Part shown: positions 43,678-52,675 of the stretch, piece after piece | Numbering within the stretch: the stretch's first letter is position 1 | Layout: each line of letters opens with the position of its first letter | DNA from: Candidatus Palauibacter soopunensis | Lineage (GTDB): Bacteria; Gemmatimonadota; Gemmatimonadetes; Palauibacterales; Palauibacteraceae | NCBI RefSeq assembly: GCF_947581735.1 | Contig: NZ_CANPVT010000052.1 | Span: 184,880 to 248,879 of the forward strand | Direction of reading: 5' to 3' | DNA length: 64,000 nt | The notes under the pieces: generated by a model | The model's input: only the letters and a program-made list of their open reading frames with translations | What the model was told of the DNA's origin: nothing | Database searches by the model: none | Made by a program: the position numbers and the translations under genes

Positions 43678-44577
43678 GTGATACCACAGAGACCCTTGGG
43701 ATTCGGCGAGATACTGGACGGTGCGATCCAGTTCTACCGGCGCGACTTCGGACTCTACTTCCTGATCGCCCTCGTCGGCTCTCTCCCCGGCTATGCCATG
43801 GGGCTCGCGGTCGGGGTGCCCAGCACGGGCGTCGATTCCTCGGGGAACCCCGCCTTCGGCGACCTCGGACTCGAGTTCGCGATCCTGCTGCCGGCGGCGG
43901 CCATTTCGTGGATCGCGACGCTGGCCGTCGCCGTTGCCATCTGCGCACGGCTGGAGGGGCGTTCGGCGTCGCTGGAGAACGCGTACAGGGGCGTGCTCAG
44001 GCCCTTCCCCAGCGCCGCCGGAGGGCACCTGCTCGCCCTGCTCATCGTTTTCCTCGGAAGCGCGCTCGCCATGATCCCGGTCATCGTTCTGGGGGGGATC
44101 GGGATCGCCGCGTCGGGTAACGCCGTCGTAGCGGCGGTTTTCTTCGGAATCGTGGGGCTCTCGGCCGCGCTCGCGGTCCTGGGGCTCTGGTTCTGGACCT
44201 CGTTCGCGATCTTTCCGGCCGTGCTCATGGAGGGTCGGACCGCCGCGGAGGCGGTACGCCGCTCGCTGAAGCTCAGCAAGGGGGCCCGGCTCCGGATCCT
44301 CGGGATCATGCTCGTCGTGCTGATCATCCGCGACGGTCCCTCCTTCGGGATCTTCGCGCTCTTCGGAGGCCTCGAAATGTTCACGTCGCCCGCAACGGCG
44401 GGCACCGTCAGCGCGGGCGTCATGGCGCTGCAGAATACGCTCGATCTGCTGTTCGGATCGCTGATCACGCCGTTCGCGGTGGCCACGCTGTTCCTCCTCT
44501 ACCACGATCGGCGAGTGCGCCTGGAGGCCGCTGATCTGGAGACGGCCGCGGCCACGATGGCGACGGACGGACCGTGA
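43678..44577 (+). CDS. Multi-pass membrane protein (DUF7544/GlpQ-membrane-domain-like)
   Basis: 299 residues from a GTG at 43678. It starts with PLGFGEILDGAIQFYRRDFG, the conserved amphipathic entry of membrane proteins related to the glycerophosphodiester-phosphodiesterase membrane domain. About six hydrophobic segments follow, including LLALLIVFLGSALAMIPVIV and a conserved loop AAEAVRRSLKLSKG. There is no catalytic domain. In many genomes such proteins lie beside DUF4129, MoxR and DUF58 genes, as here. The stop overlaps the next GTG. Confidence 0.76.
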   Translation: MIPQRPLGFGEILDGAIQFYRRDFGLYFLIALVGSLPGYAMGLAVGVPSTGVDSSGNPAFGDLGLEFAILLPAAAISWIATLAVAVAICARLEGRSASLENAYRGVLRPFPSAAGGHLLALLIVFLGSALAMIPVIVLGGIGIAASGNAVVAAVFFGIVGLSAALAVLGLWFWTSFAIFPAVLMEGRTAAEAVRRSLKLSKGARLRILGIMLVVLIIRDGPSFGIFALFGGLEMFTSPATAGTVSAGVMALQNTLDLLFGSLITPFAVATLFLLYHDRRVRLEAADLETAAATMATDGP

Positions 44578-45266
44578 CCCGACTCCCCGGTCCCGCTGTC
44601 TTCCAGGCCGGGCAGGAGCCGTCATCCGCCGCCGAACCCCTGCCCTCGCCGGGGGAAATGTCCGACGCGCTAAGGGAGATCCTCGCCCAGCCGGACTTCC
44701 TCTCTCCGCCCCTGCCGCCCCGACAGCGGATCCTCGAATGGATCGCCAACGCGCTTTCCGATGCGTGGGACTGGCTGCGCCGCTTCCTGTTCGACGAGGG
44801 CGGCGGCCTCATGGAAGTGCTGGCCATCGTCGTCGTCCTGGCCGCGCTCATCGGGCTGGGGACGGTAGCGCTGCGTCACGGGCCGCAGTGGGTGCAGGGG
44901 ACGCGGGAGAGGGGGGACGAGGGTCGGGAGGACGACGGCGTACCCACCTCGGCGCGCGAGTGGCTCGGCCTCGCCCGGACGCGCGCCGGCGCGGGGGAGT
45001 TCCGGCCTGCGGCCAGCGCGCTCTACCAGGGGCTCCTCCTCACTCTCGATGGGAACGGCACGGTCGCGTTCCACCCGTCGAAGACGCCCGGGGACTACGC
45101 CCTCGAGATGGAAACCGCCGCCGGCCGCCACTTCATCCGTCATTTCCAGGGACTTTCCTTCGGTCAGGACACGCCCACGTCCGCAGGCTACGCCGCCCTG
45201 GAGGATCTGGCGCGGGACGCCGGTTGCCCGCCATCCGCGCCGAACGAGGAGTTCGGTTCATCGTGA
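44574..45266 (+). CDS. DUF4129 membrane protein
   Basis: 230 residues from a GTG at 44574. One transmembrane helix (MEVLAIVVVLAALIGLGTVA) is preceded by an amphipathic segment with ILEWIANALSDAWDWLRRFL. The C-terminal half (SAREWLGLARTRAGAGEFRP, ALYQGLLLTLD, KTPGDYALEM) matches DUF4129, usually found with MoxR and DUF58 proteins and sometimes attached to transglutaminase domains. Function unknown. It overlaps both neighbours by 4 nt. Confidence 0.82.
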   Translation: MTRLPGPAVFQAGQEPSSAAEPLPSPGEMSDALREILAQPDFLSPPLPPRQRILEWIANALSDAWDWLRRFLFDEGGGLMEVLAIVVVLAALIGLGTVALRHGPQWVQGTRERGDEGREDDGVPTSAREWLGLARTRAGAGEFRPAASALYQGLLLTLDGNGTVAFHPSKTPGDYALEMETAAGRHFIRHFQGLSFGQDTPTSAGYAALEDLARDAGCPPSAPNEEFGSS

Positions 45267-46480
45267 GCGGCGGCAGGTTCAGGACATTCGCCTGGGTCGG
45301 CGCGATCGCGCTCGTGGCGGGGCTCGCCGCGTATCTCGCCCGGCCGGCGGGCCGCACGGCGCTCGACGTGCGGCGGAGTTCCTTCCGCACGACGCCGGAC
45401 GGCGTGGCCGCGTTCGCCCGCGGGCTCGAACGGTTCGGCCGCCCGACCGCGCCCCGGCTCACGCCGCTGGCCGACGCCGATCCGGTCCCGGGGGCGCTCG
45501 TGCTGCTCTCGCCCGCCGTCGTACCGAGCCCGGTCGAGGTCCACGCCCTTCTCGAGCGAGTGCGCCGCGGGGGTACCCTCGTCTACTCGCCGCAGCTGTT
45601 TCCGGCCATCTCCAGCGCCTTGAGGATTACGCCGCTGATGGACTCCCTGAGCATCGCGTTCCGCGTGCCCCGGCCGGGCGATCTGGAACAGCCGAAGTGG
45701 GCCGCCCACCCACTGACCGACAGCCTGCCGGCGCCAACGGCTCCGCGCCGGGCGCTCCGCCGGATGACGTCCCGCGAACTCGGCGAGGACACGCGGTCCG
45801 CCCCTCCCGTGCAAACGCTGCTCACCGTCGGGAGAAATGACGGCCCGAGGTGGACGGGCGCCGGCCTGATGCCCTTCGGGGAGGGGCACGTCATCGTCCT
45901 CAGCGATGCCGAACCGCTCTCGAACGGCCGCGTCGCCGACGACCCGCTGGCGCTCGTCGTCATGCGGGCCGTACTCACCCACACGACGCCCGCCGACACG
46001 GTCTTTTTCGCCGAGTTCCACCAAGGCATCCGCGGCTACGAGAGCACGGCGAGGCGCTGGGCGGGTTTCGTCTTCGGCTCGGCCCAGGGGCGCACGCTGC
46101 TCCAGCTCCTCCTGGCCGCGTTCCTCGCGCTCGCGTGCGCGGGGCTGCGCTTCGGCGCTCCGACGACGGCCGTCGCTCCGCCGGACCGCCAGCGAGGGTC
46201 TCCGCTCGAACACGTCTCCGCGCTCGGCGACCTCTACGAGAAGGCGCGGGCCCGGCGGACGGCCGCCCTCCTCCTTCTGGCGCGGCTGGCCCGCGGCGCT
46301 CGGCGCCCTCCGCCGAGGGACATCGCCGAAGCCCGGGCTCTGATCCGTGAACTGGAGGCCCGGCGGGGAGAGCAGCCCGCTCTGACCCGAATCCGACGCG
46401 GCTTGCGCGCCGATCCGGTGGACCTGACGATGGTCGCCGCCGGAATCGACGACCACCTCGGACGAAGGGCGGAGCCATGA
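45263..46480 (+). CDS. DUF4350 membrane-anchored protein
   Basis: 405 residues from a GTG at 45263. An N-terminal transmembrane helix ([20 protein letters not shown]) leads into a periplasmic-type domain with a glutamine-amidotransferase-like alternation ([52 protein letters not shown]) typical of DUF4350. A second transmembrane segment lies near residue 285 ([20 protein letters not shown]), and the C-terminus is an Arg-rich cytoplasmic helical region. DUF4350 proteins recur next to MoxR/DUF58 genes. The stop overlaps the MoxR ATG. Confidence 0.8.
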   Translation: MSGGRFRTFAWVGAIALVAGLAAYLARPAGRTALDVRRSSFRTTPDGVAAFARGLERFGRPTAPRLTPLADADPVPGALVLLSPAVVPSPVEVHALLERVRRGGTLVYSPQLFPAISSALRITPLMDSLSIAFRVPRPGDLEQPKWAAHPLTDSLPAPTAPRRALRRMTSRELGEDTRSAPPVQTLLTVGRNDGPRWTGAGLMPFGEGHVIVLSDAEPLSNGRVADDPLALVVMRAVLTHTTPADTVFFAEFHQGIRGYESTARRWAGFVFGSAQGRTLLQLLLAAFLALACAGLRFGAPTTAVAPPDRQRGSPLEHVSALGDLYEKARARRTAALLLLARLARGARRPPPRDIAEARALIRELEARRGEQPALTRIRRGLRADPVDLTMVAAGIDDHLGRRAEP

Positions 46481-47424
46481 CGACGCACGACGCGGCGCTG
46501 CGCCTGCTGGGCGACATCGAGAAGGTCATCCTGGGCCAGGAGACCGTCCTCAGGCAGCTCATGATCACCCTGCTCGCCCGTGGCCACGCGCTCCTCGAGG
46601 GCGTACCGGGGACAGCCAAGACGCTCTCCGTCCGCGCCCTCGCCCGCGGGCTGGGGCTCGACTTCGGCCGCGTCCAGTTCACCCCCGATCTCATGCCCAC
46701 GGATCTCGTCGGCGTGAGCGTGCTGGACGAAACGCAGCGGAACTTCCGCTACCGGCCCGGTCCCGTGTTCACCGACCTCCTGCTCGCCGACGAGATCAAC
46801 CGCGCGCCGCCCAAGACCCAGGCGGCGCTGCTGGAGGCGATGGAGGAGCGTCAGGTCACCGTCGACGGCGCCACGCGCGCCCTGCCCGCGCCGTTCACGG
46901 TCTTCGCGACCCAGAACCCGGTCGAGTACGAGGGGACCTATCCCCTCCCCGAAGCGCAGGTCGACCGCTTCCTGATGAAGATCGTCATCGACTATCCGCC
47001 GGAGGAGGCGGAGCGGGCGATCCTCGACCGCCATGAGGCGGGGTTCCGGGCGGACGACGAGGCAACGTATCCGATGGGCGAACCGCTGACGCGCGAGGCG
47101 CTGCTCGCGGCGCGCGACGCGGTGGGCGGCGTCCATGTGGACGAGAGAGTCCGGCGCTACGTGACCGGGATCGTGCGGGCGACGCGGTACGACCAGGCGT
47201 TCGCCCTCGGGGCGAGTCCCCGGGCGGGCGTGGCCCTCTTCCAGGCCGCGAGGGCGGAGGCGTTTCTGCACGGCCGGGACTTCGTCACGCCGGACGACGT
47301 GAAGTCGCTCTCGTTCCCGGTGCTTCGGCATCGCGTCGTGCTGACCGCCGAGGCGGAGGTCGAAGGACGTTCTTCCGACGACGAACTGCGGGCGCTCCTC
47401 GAGACGCTGGAGGCGCCCCGATAG
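46477..47424 (+). CDS. MoxR-family AAA+ ATPase
   Basis: 315 residues from the ATG at 46477. Walker A GVPGTAKT, Walker [21 protein letters not shown], sensor 1 [20 protein letters not shown] and the arginine-finger region DRFLMKI are all present. The C-terminal lid contains [18 protein letters not shown]. MoxR ATPases are chaperone-like and act with a VWA/MIDAS partner, usually the adjacent DUF58 protein, in assembly or activation of membrane or secreted complexes. It overlaps the DUF4350 gene and precedes the DUF58 gene by 11 bases. Confidence 0.94.
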   Translation: MTTHDAALRLLGDIEKVILGQETVLRQLMITLLARGHALLEGVPGTAKTLSVRALARGLGLDFGRVQFTPDLMPTDLVGVSVLDETQRNFRYRPGPVFTDLLLADEINRAPPKTQAALLEAMEERQVTVDGATRALPAPFTVFATQNPVEYEGTYPLPEAQVDRFLMKIVIDYPPEEAERAILDRHEAGFRADDEATYPMGEPLTREALLAARDAVGGVHVDERVRRYVTGIVRATRYDQAFALGASPRAGVALFQAARAEAFLHGRDFVTPDDVKSLSFPVLRHRVVLTAEAEVEGRSSDDELRALLETLEAPR

Positions 47425-47435
47425 TCCGCATCGCC

Positions 47436-48743
47436 GTGGTTCCGAGCGGGCGGACACTGTGGCTGCTGGGGCTGACCTCGTTCGTCTTCCTGTTCTCGGC
47501 GGCAGGCGCCCTCGCGGCGGACGCCGCCATCCTCCTCCTGGTCTGGATCGATGGTCGGCGGACGCGGTTCCCGTCGGCCTCCCGCACGGCGCCGCGCATT
47601 GCGGCGCTCGGGGAGATCGCCGAGATCGTGACCGAGCTGGTCAACCCGACGAAGCGTCGGCTCTCCATCCGTCTCACGGACGACCTCGATCCCTCCCTCC
47701 GCCGCCTCCCCGGACGCGACGGGACTGAAGCGTGGGAGGCGGGCGTGCCGCTGGACATCCCGCCCGCTTCGGTCGTGCGCACCGGCTACAGGGTGCGGCC
47801 GCGCACGCGCGGGTTTCTGGCAATGGGTGCGATCCACCTGCGGACCCGCTCGCCATGGGGGCTCGCCTGGCGGCGTTCCACCGTCGACGCGGCGCACGCG
47901 CTTCAGGTGCAGCCCGGGATCCGAAGCCTGCTGCGCGACCGCAGCGGCCACGCGCTCCGGCGCGGCCTCCGTACGGCCGGTTCGCGCCGCAGCCGGCAGT
48001 GGGGCGACGGCCGCGAGTTCGAGAGCCTGCGCGACTACGCCGAGGGGGATGATCCCCGCATCGTCGACTGGAAGGCGTCCGCGAAACGCCAGCGTTTCGT
48101 CGTCCGCAACTACGAGGCGGAACGCAGCCAGAACGTCGTCCTCGCGATCGACGCGGGCCGCCATATGCGCGAGCGGCTCGAGGATCGGGAACGAGTGGAC
48201 TTCGCGCTGGCGGCGGGCATGATGCTCGCCAACCGCGCGCGGAGCTTCGGGGATCGCGTCGGGACCGTGGTGTTCGACGACGAGATCCGGCATCTGTCGC
48301 CGCCCCGCCGATCCGATCCCGCCGCACTGGCCCGGATCTTCGCCGGCGTGGAAACCCGGTCCGTCGAGCCGAACTACCCGCTCGCGCTCGCCACCCTGAG
48401 CCGCACGTTCCGCAAGCGGTCGCTCGTCATCCTCTTCTGCGATGTGATCGACGAGGCCGTCTCGAAGGCGCTCGTGACCTCGCTCGCCCGGATCGGGCGG
48501 GCGCACCTCCCGCTGGCCGTCGCCATCCGCAACCCGGCGCTCGAAGCGGCCGCGACGCAGCCCGCCGCGGATGAGGCCGCGGTTTTTCAGCGCGCTGCCG
48601 CGGAGGAACTCGTGCAGTCGCGCGCCACGACGCTTCAGGTCATGCGCCAGTCGGGGATCCTCGTCGTGGACACTCCGCCCGGCGACGCGCTCGTGCGCAC
48701 CCTGGACAAGTACGTCGAGATCAAGGAGCGGGGGCTGCTCTGA
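47436..48743 (+). CDS. DUF58 (VWA-like) protein
   Basis: 435 residues from a GTG at 47436. Two N-terminal hydrophobic segments (LWLLGLTSFVFLFSAAGALA; DAAILLLVWID) anchor it. The DUF58 core is clear: GDGREFESLRDYAEGDDPRI, VDWKASAKRQRFVVRNYEAE, then a von Willebrand A-like fold with IDAGRHMRERL in the MIDAS position and FCDVIDE later. The MIDAS reads DAGRHM rather than DxSxS, so metal binding may be altered. Partner of the upstream MoxR ATPase. Its last 23 bases overlap the 3' end of the convergent RDD-SpoIIM gene. Confidence 0.9.
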   Translation: MVPSGRTLWLLGLTSFVFLFSAAGALAADAAILLLVWIDGRRTRFPSASRTAPRIAALGEIAEIVTELVNPTKRRLSIRLTDDLDPSLRRLPGRDGTEAWEAGVPLDIPPASVVRTGYRVRPRTRGFLAMGAIHLRTRSPWGLAWRRSTVDAAHALQVQPGIRSLLRDRSGHALRRGLRTAGSRRSRQWGDGREFESLRDYAEGDDPRIVDWKASAKRQRFVVRNYEAERSQNVVLAIDAGRHMRERLEDRERVDFALAAGMMLANRARSFGDRVGTVVFDDEIRHLSPPRRSDPAALARIFAGVETRSVEPNYPLALATLSRTFRKRSLVILFCDVIDEAVSKALVTSLARIGRAHLPLAVAIRNPALEAAATQPAADEAAVFQRAAAEELVQSRATTLQVMRQSGILVVDTPPGDALVRTLDKYVEIKERGLL

Positions 48744-50484
48744 TCTCCACGTGCCGGCCGTCGTCGGAACCCCGGCCGGCGAAACCGAAGTACGCCGTGA
48801 GCAGGAGCGCGGTCGTGCCTCCGAAGGCGAATTTCGCCACGGCAGGAAGCCCGGACGGGGAATAGAACCCCTCCACGAGACCCGCCACGATCAGCAGGAG
48901 CACCGCCCCGCCGACGAGCGAGAGGAAGGCGCGGCCTCGCTCCCGCAGCGCGTCGCGACGGGTGCGACGTCCGGGTACGAGGAGCGCCGACCCGAGCCCC
49001 AGCCCCGCCCCGCCGGCCAGGCAGATGGCTGTGAGTTCCATCACGCCGTGCGGGAAGACGAAGGCGAGAATGACCCCCAGAACGTCGTTGTTCGCATACA
49101 GCCCGAACGCGGCCCCGAGCAGGACGCCGTTGAAGACGAGGATCAGCACCGTGCCCGCGCCGGCGAGCAGCCCGGCCGCGAAAGCGACGAAACTCACCTG
49201 CACGTTGTTCGTCACGAGGGCGGAGGACAGGGCGGGCCGCTCACCGCCGTCGACTTCGATGTAGGAAGCGTTGATGTCCCCGCGGGCGGTGTTCTCGGCT
49301 CTCGCCAGCATCCCCGCCGGCATGATCGAACGCGCGAGCGCCGGACGATCGCGGACGGCCGCGTAAGAGGCCAGCATGGGTCCGACGAGCAGCAGGGCCG
49401 CGAGGAGCACCGGCCGGTGATGACGCCGCACTGCCCGCGGCAGTTCGCGGCCGATCCAGCGGCCGAGGGGGACCGCCGCCCTTCCCTTCGCGCGGTACAG
49501 GAGGTTGTGCCCGGCCCCCGCCCACCGTTCCACCGCCTCCAGCAGCCCCGGCGAGGCGCCGTAGGTTCGCGCGCGCGCCAGGTCGGCCGTCACGCCGCGG
49601 TACAGGCGCCCGAACGCGCGCACCTCGGCCTCGCTGAACCGGTCCAGCCCGCCGGCGCGCCCCTTCTCCACGAGGTCCGTGTAGGCGCCCCACGCCTCGC
49701 GCCGCTCACGCGCCATCGCCGCGGCCTGGAGGCTCGCCCCGCCCTGGCGCGCCGCGTGTCTTGGAGCCTCTTCCGCGTGCAGCCGGACGAGGTGCGTATC
49801 GGGAGCCGCTTCGGGGTCCAGGCTGCCCCCGCCCGCCGCCGACCACACCGCATCCCAGACCGAGGCGGCCACCCGGCTTCGGACCTCCGGTTCCAGGCCG
49901 GTCCGGCGCGCGACGTAACCCGCCACCAGCGCGAACTGTTCGACGGAGAGTCGCGGGCGGCCCGCGCGGCCGTCCGTCTGCGGCTCATCCCCGAACATCT
50001 CCCCGCCTCCCGCGTCCCGGACGACGATCGTGCCGGCGACTAGGTCTCCGAGGCGCTGCGCCCGGCGGTTGAACAGGATCGACGCGGCCCCGGCCATCCC
50101 GGTCAGCCCCGGCTGCAGATCCACGATCCGGATCAGGTTGCGGAGAACCGAGCCCTGGAAGGAGAGCGGCTCGCCGCCGTCGTGCAGCACCCGCAGCCCC
50201 AGCGCGCGTTTCCCCGGCGTGCGTCCGTCCCACACCGCTTCGAAGAAGAGGAAATATCCCCACACCGCGAAGAAGCCGACGATGTAGAGCACGGCCTGCC
50301 CGAACCCGCCCGTATACCGGAAGACGAGCGCCACGAGCAGCATGGCCGCCACGATGATGGCTAGATCGACGGCGAGCGCGGCCGCGCGGGACCCCAGGTC
50401 CGCGAGCTGGTACTCGAGCTTGACGTGCTCCGGCGTCTCCAGCGCGATTCGCCGGTGGAGTCCCGTCCGCGTGTCACGCATCAT
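48721..50484 (-). CDS. RDD domain fused to SpoIIM (stage II sporulation protein M-like) membrane protein
   Basis: 587 residues from the ATG at 50484 (a second ATG follows at once; the frame is open to 50535). Residues about 1-160 are an RDD domain: LADLGSRAAALAVDLAIIVA, EAVWDGRTPGKRALGLRVL and FNRRAQRLGDLVAGTIVV. The rest is a SpoIIM-like domain with several transmembrane helices (NNVQVSFVAFAAGLLAGAGT, GVMELTAICLAGGAGLGLGS) after a charged linker. RDD and SpoIIM proteins are usually separate genes in MoxR/DUF58 clusters; here they are one polypeptide facing that cluster. There is no sign of sporulation. It overlaps the upstream gene by 11 bases. Confidence 0.86.
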   Translation of the reverse strand: MMRDTRTGLHRRIALETPEHVKLEYQLADLGSRAAALAVDLAIIVAAMLLVALVFRYTGGFGQAVLYIVGFFAVWGYFLFFEAVWDGRTPGKRALGLRVLHDGGEPLSFQGSVLRNLIRIVDLQPGLTGMAGAASILFNRRAQRLGDLVAGTIVVRDAGGGEMFGDEPQTDGRAGRPRLSVEQFALVAGYVARRTGLEPEVRSRVAASVWDAVWSAAGGGSLDPEAAPDTHLVRLHAEEAPRHAARQGGASLQAAAMARERREAWGAYTDLVEKGRAGGLDRFSEAEVRAFGRLYRGVTADLARARTYGASPGLLEAVERWAGAGHNLLYRAKGRAAVPLGRWIGRELPRAVRRHHRPVLLAALLLVGPMLASYAAVRDRPALARSIMPAGMLARAENTARGDINASYIEVDGGERPALSSALVTNNVQVSFVAFAAGLLAGAGTVLILVFNGVLLGAAFGLYANNDVLGVILAFVFPHGVMELTAICLAGGAGLGLGSALLVPGRRTRRDALRERGRAFLSLVGGAVLLLIVAGLVEGFYSPSGLPAVAKFAFGGTTALLLTAYFGFAGRGSDDGRHVEIRAAPAP

Positions 50485-51514
50485 GCAACCTCGACCTGGA
50501 TTCCGGATCGGTTCCGTACTTTTCGAAGAACTCATCGGTGCCGGCCGGGAGCAGCAGCCGGTCCGCGATCGCCGCGATCTCCTCCGCCTCGCGCCACGCC
50601 TGCTCCAGCATCCATAGCTCGCCCTCGAGCGCGCGCCTTTCCTGCTCCTCGTGCAGCGCCATCTCCAGCGCGAGCCGCGTCGGCTTCGGCATGTTCTTCA
50701 CATAGCCGGAAACGTCCCGCTTGTTGCGACTCGCGTTATCCGGCACGGCATGCGCCAGATAGCGCTCTGGGTGCCCCCGCGCTTCGATCTCCGCCACGGC
50801 GGCCTGAACCGCCCAACGCGTACCGCCGCTCTGGTTCAGTTGCGGCAGGATCACCGAAGCCACGCGACGGGCATCATCCCCGGCGAAACGGGCGCTTCGG
50901 CCCCGTCTCATCATGTCGACGACGAATCCCGGCGAAACGGTGGCGGGGAACATTCTGATCGTTTGAACGTCCATCCGACTGAACTTCACGACCGCGCCCG
51001 GGTCCATCGGAACGTCGCCGGCTTCGCGACCGCCGATCGATGTCTTTGCGGCGGTGCCGCGATACGACCAAGCCACAACGGCTGCAAAGACGCCGACAGA
51101 CACGGCCGCTGGCAGGCTGGCCTGGGCAACAAGCCAGCCGGCCGCCGTAGATAGCGGCGTAAGAGCCGCGTACCGCCGCAGCCGGCGGCGGAACAGGTCG
51201 CCGTAGCGCCAGGCGGCGAACTCTCCGCGGGGCGGCTTCCCGATGCGGACGAGTTCCAGGCCTTCGCGATGGCGCGCGAGCCCGATCTGATCCGTCGAGG
51301 CACGGAGCGGCGTGGCGCGGAAGAGGCGTTCGCACGCCTCCACGGCCTCCCAGCGTTCCTCGAGCGGCGTGAGGTTCCAGCGCCGGCACTTGCGGCACAC
51401 CACCCATAGCCGGCCCCTGGCCGGGTCGAACGCGAGCCGACGCCCCACCGGAAAGGTCTCGACAACCTCGTTGGACCCGAGCGGCCGCTTGCAGAACATA
51501 CAGGTGCTGTACAC
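50474..51514 (-). CDS. Zinc-ribbon membrane-associated protein of unknown function
   Basis: 346 residues from a GTG at 51514; an ATG five codons in is the alternative. Two CxxC pairs (CMFCKRPLG near the start and CRKCRRWNLTP at about 40-43) form a likely zinc ribbon. A hydrophobic pair of helices (LSTAAGWLVAQASLPAAVSV, GVFAAVVAWSY) follows at about 120-155. The remainder is soluble and ends in a charged helical segment (ALEMALHEEQERRALEGELW). I do not recognise the family beyond similar uncharacterised proteins in Gemmatimonadota. It overlaps the RDD-SpoIIM gene and probably shares its transcript. Confidence 0.72.
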   Translation of the reverse strand: MYSTCMFCKRPLGSNEVVETFPVGRRLAFDPARGRLWVVCRKCRRWNLTPLEERWEAVEACERLFRATPLRASTDQIGLARHREGLELVRIGKPPRGEFAAWRYGDLFRRRLRRYAALTPLSTAAGWLVAQASLPAAVSVGVFAAVVAWSYRGTAAKTSIGGREAGDVPMDPGAVVKFSRMDVQTIRMFPATVSPGFVVDMMRRGRSARFAGDDARRVASVILPQLNQSGGTRWAVQAAVAEIEARGHPERYLAHAVPDNASRNKRDVSGYVKNMPKPTRLALEMALHEEQERRALEGELWMLEQAWREAEEIAAIADRLLLPAGTDEFFEKYGTDPESRSRLHDA

Positions 51515-51523
51515 GGCTCGCCG

Positions 51524-51769
51524 TCAGGACTCGCTACGCGTCTCCCGTGAACCACCGAAGAGACGGAGCAACTCGAGCGTGGCGAACTGGATGCCCCAGG
51601 CGGTGACGACAAGACCCGCGAGGTTTCCGAAATACGCACCTTCGAGAGCCCTCGGCAGCCAGAACCACAGGGAGAACACCATGGATCCCGTCCACGCCAC
51701 CCAAAAGATGAAGATCCCGCGCTGGGTCAGGTTGCTATAGCGCTTCCATCGGTACGCCGGTTTCCACAT
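51524..51769 (-). CDS. Small two-helix membrane protein
   Basis: 81 residues. The ATG at 51769 is chosen because GGGGAGG lies seven bases upstream; the frame is open to 51832. Two hydrophobic segments are visible (IFIFWVAWTGSMVFSLWFWL and AYFGNLAGLVVTAWGIQFAT), with basic residues at the N-terminus (MWKPAYRWKRYSN). Function unknown. It lies 9 bases upstream of the zinc-ribbon gene on the same strand. Confidence 0.62.
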   Translation of the reverse strand: MWKPAYRWKRYSNLTQRGIFIFWVAWTGSMVFSLWFWLPRALEGAYFGNLAGLVVTAWGIQFATLELLRLFGGSRETRSES

Positions 51770-51841
51770 CACGACACCTCCCCGCATTGAAGCTGGAAAC
51801 GCCACGCTGGAACCGCGGTCCCGCGGGCGCAAGGCCCGGGG

Positions 51842-52675
51842 TCAGAGGTCGCGGCGGCGGAACGAGATGTAGGCGATGCCGACAAGGAGCGCCGTCCAGG
51901 CGGCGGCGGTGACGAGGTGCCACGCGGGGTCGACCGCGGCCGACGGCGTCCGGCCCGCGGCCTCGACGGCGGCGGCGTAACGCTCGTAGGCGGCCGCGTC
52001 ATAGTGGCGGAATTCGAGGAGCGGGAAGGTGTTCGAGAACGGCAGGTAGTCGAGCCAGCCCGCGTGGTCCGGCAGGAAGCGGCGGACGAGCGCGGGCAGC
52101 ATCCCGGACTCGATCGGGCCGATCCAGAGGAACCATACCGCCAGCGCGGCGCCGGTCTTGCGGATCACGAGCGACAGAAGGAACGCGAGCGCGCCCACGC
52201 TCAGGAACGCCAGCCCAAGCCCCCCGGCCGCCTGGAATACGGACAGCGGGACGAGCGGCCCCTCGGCGGCCCCGAAGTCGGTCCGAATCAGCGCGAGCAC
52301 CGTCGGGATCAACACGTGGACGCCGATGAAGGCGAGCCCCACCACGGGTAGCAGGAGCGACTTGCCCCAGAACCACTGGGACTTCGAGAGGCCGTCGATC
52401 ACGTTCTGCCGGGCGGTTCGCCAGCCGAACTCCGTCGCCGACAGCAACACGAGCGTGAGCGCGGCGAAGATCACGACCATGGTGGATTCATCCCCGAACA
52501 CCGAGACCCAGATGCTGGGGAGCCGGAAGCCTTCGCCGCGCTCGAGGAACGGCTGCGCGTGGTTCATGAGCGTGAAAAACGCGTAGAAGCCGAGGGCAAT
52601 CCAGAAGGCGAGCCGTTTCCTCGCCTTGAACCATTCGTTGCGCAGCAGCACGCCGAACGCCCGCGCGCCCCTCAT
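51842..52675 (-). CDS. ABC transporter permease subunit (ABC-2 type)
   Basis: 277 residues from the ATG at 52675, which overlaps the stop of the ATP-binding subunit gene (ATGA). About six transmembrane helices: AFWIALGFYAFFTLM, MVVIFAALTLVLLSATEFGW, LLPVVGLAFIGVHVLIPTVL, LGLAFLSVGALAFLLSLVIR, TGAALAVWFLWIGPI and LVTAAAWTALLVGIAYISFR. The motif TEFGWRTARQNVIDGLSKSQ is typical of ABC-2 exporters such as bacitracin- or lantibiotic-type permeases. Direction and substrate are unknown; export is usual for this class. Confidence 0.86.
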   Translation of the reverse strand: MRGARAFGVLLRNEWFKARKRLAFWIALGFYAFFTLMNHAQPFLERGEGFRLPSIWVSVFGDESTMVVIFAALTLVLLSATEFGWRTARQNVIDGLSKSQWFWGKSLLLPVVGLAFIGVHVLIPTVLALIRTDFGAAEGPLVPLSVFQAAGGLGLAFLSVGALAFLLSLVIRKTGAALAVWFLWIGPIESGMLPALVRRFLPDHAGWLDYLPFSNTFPLLEFRHYDAAAYERYAAAVEAAGRTPSAAVDPAWHLVTAAAWTALLVGIAYISFRRRDL

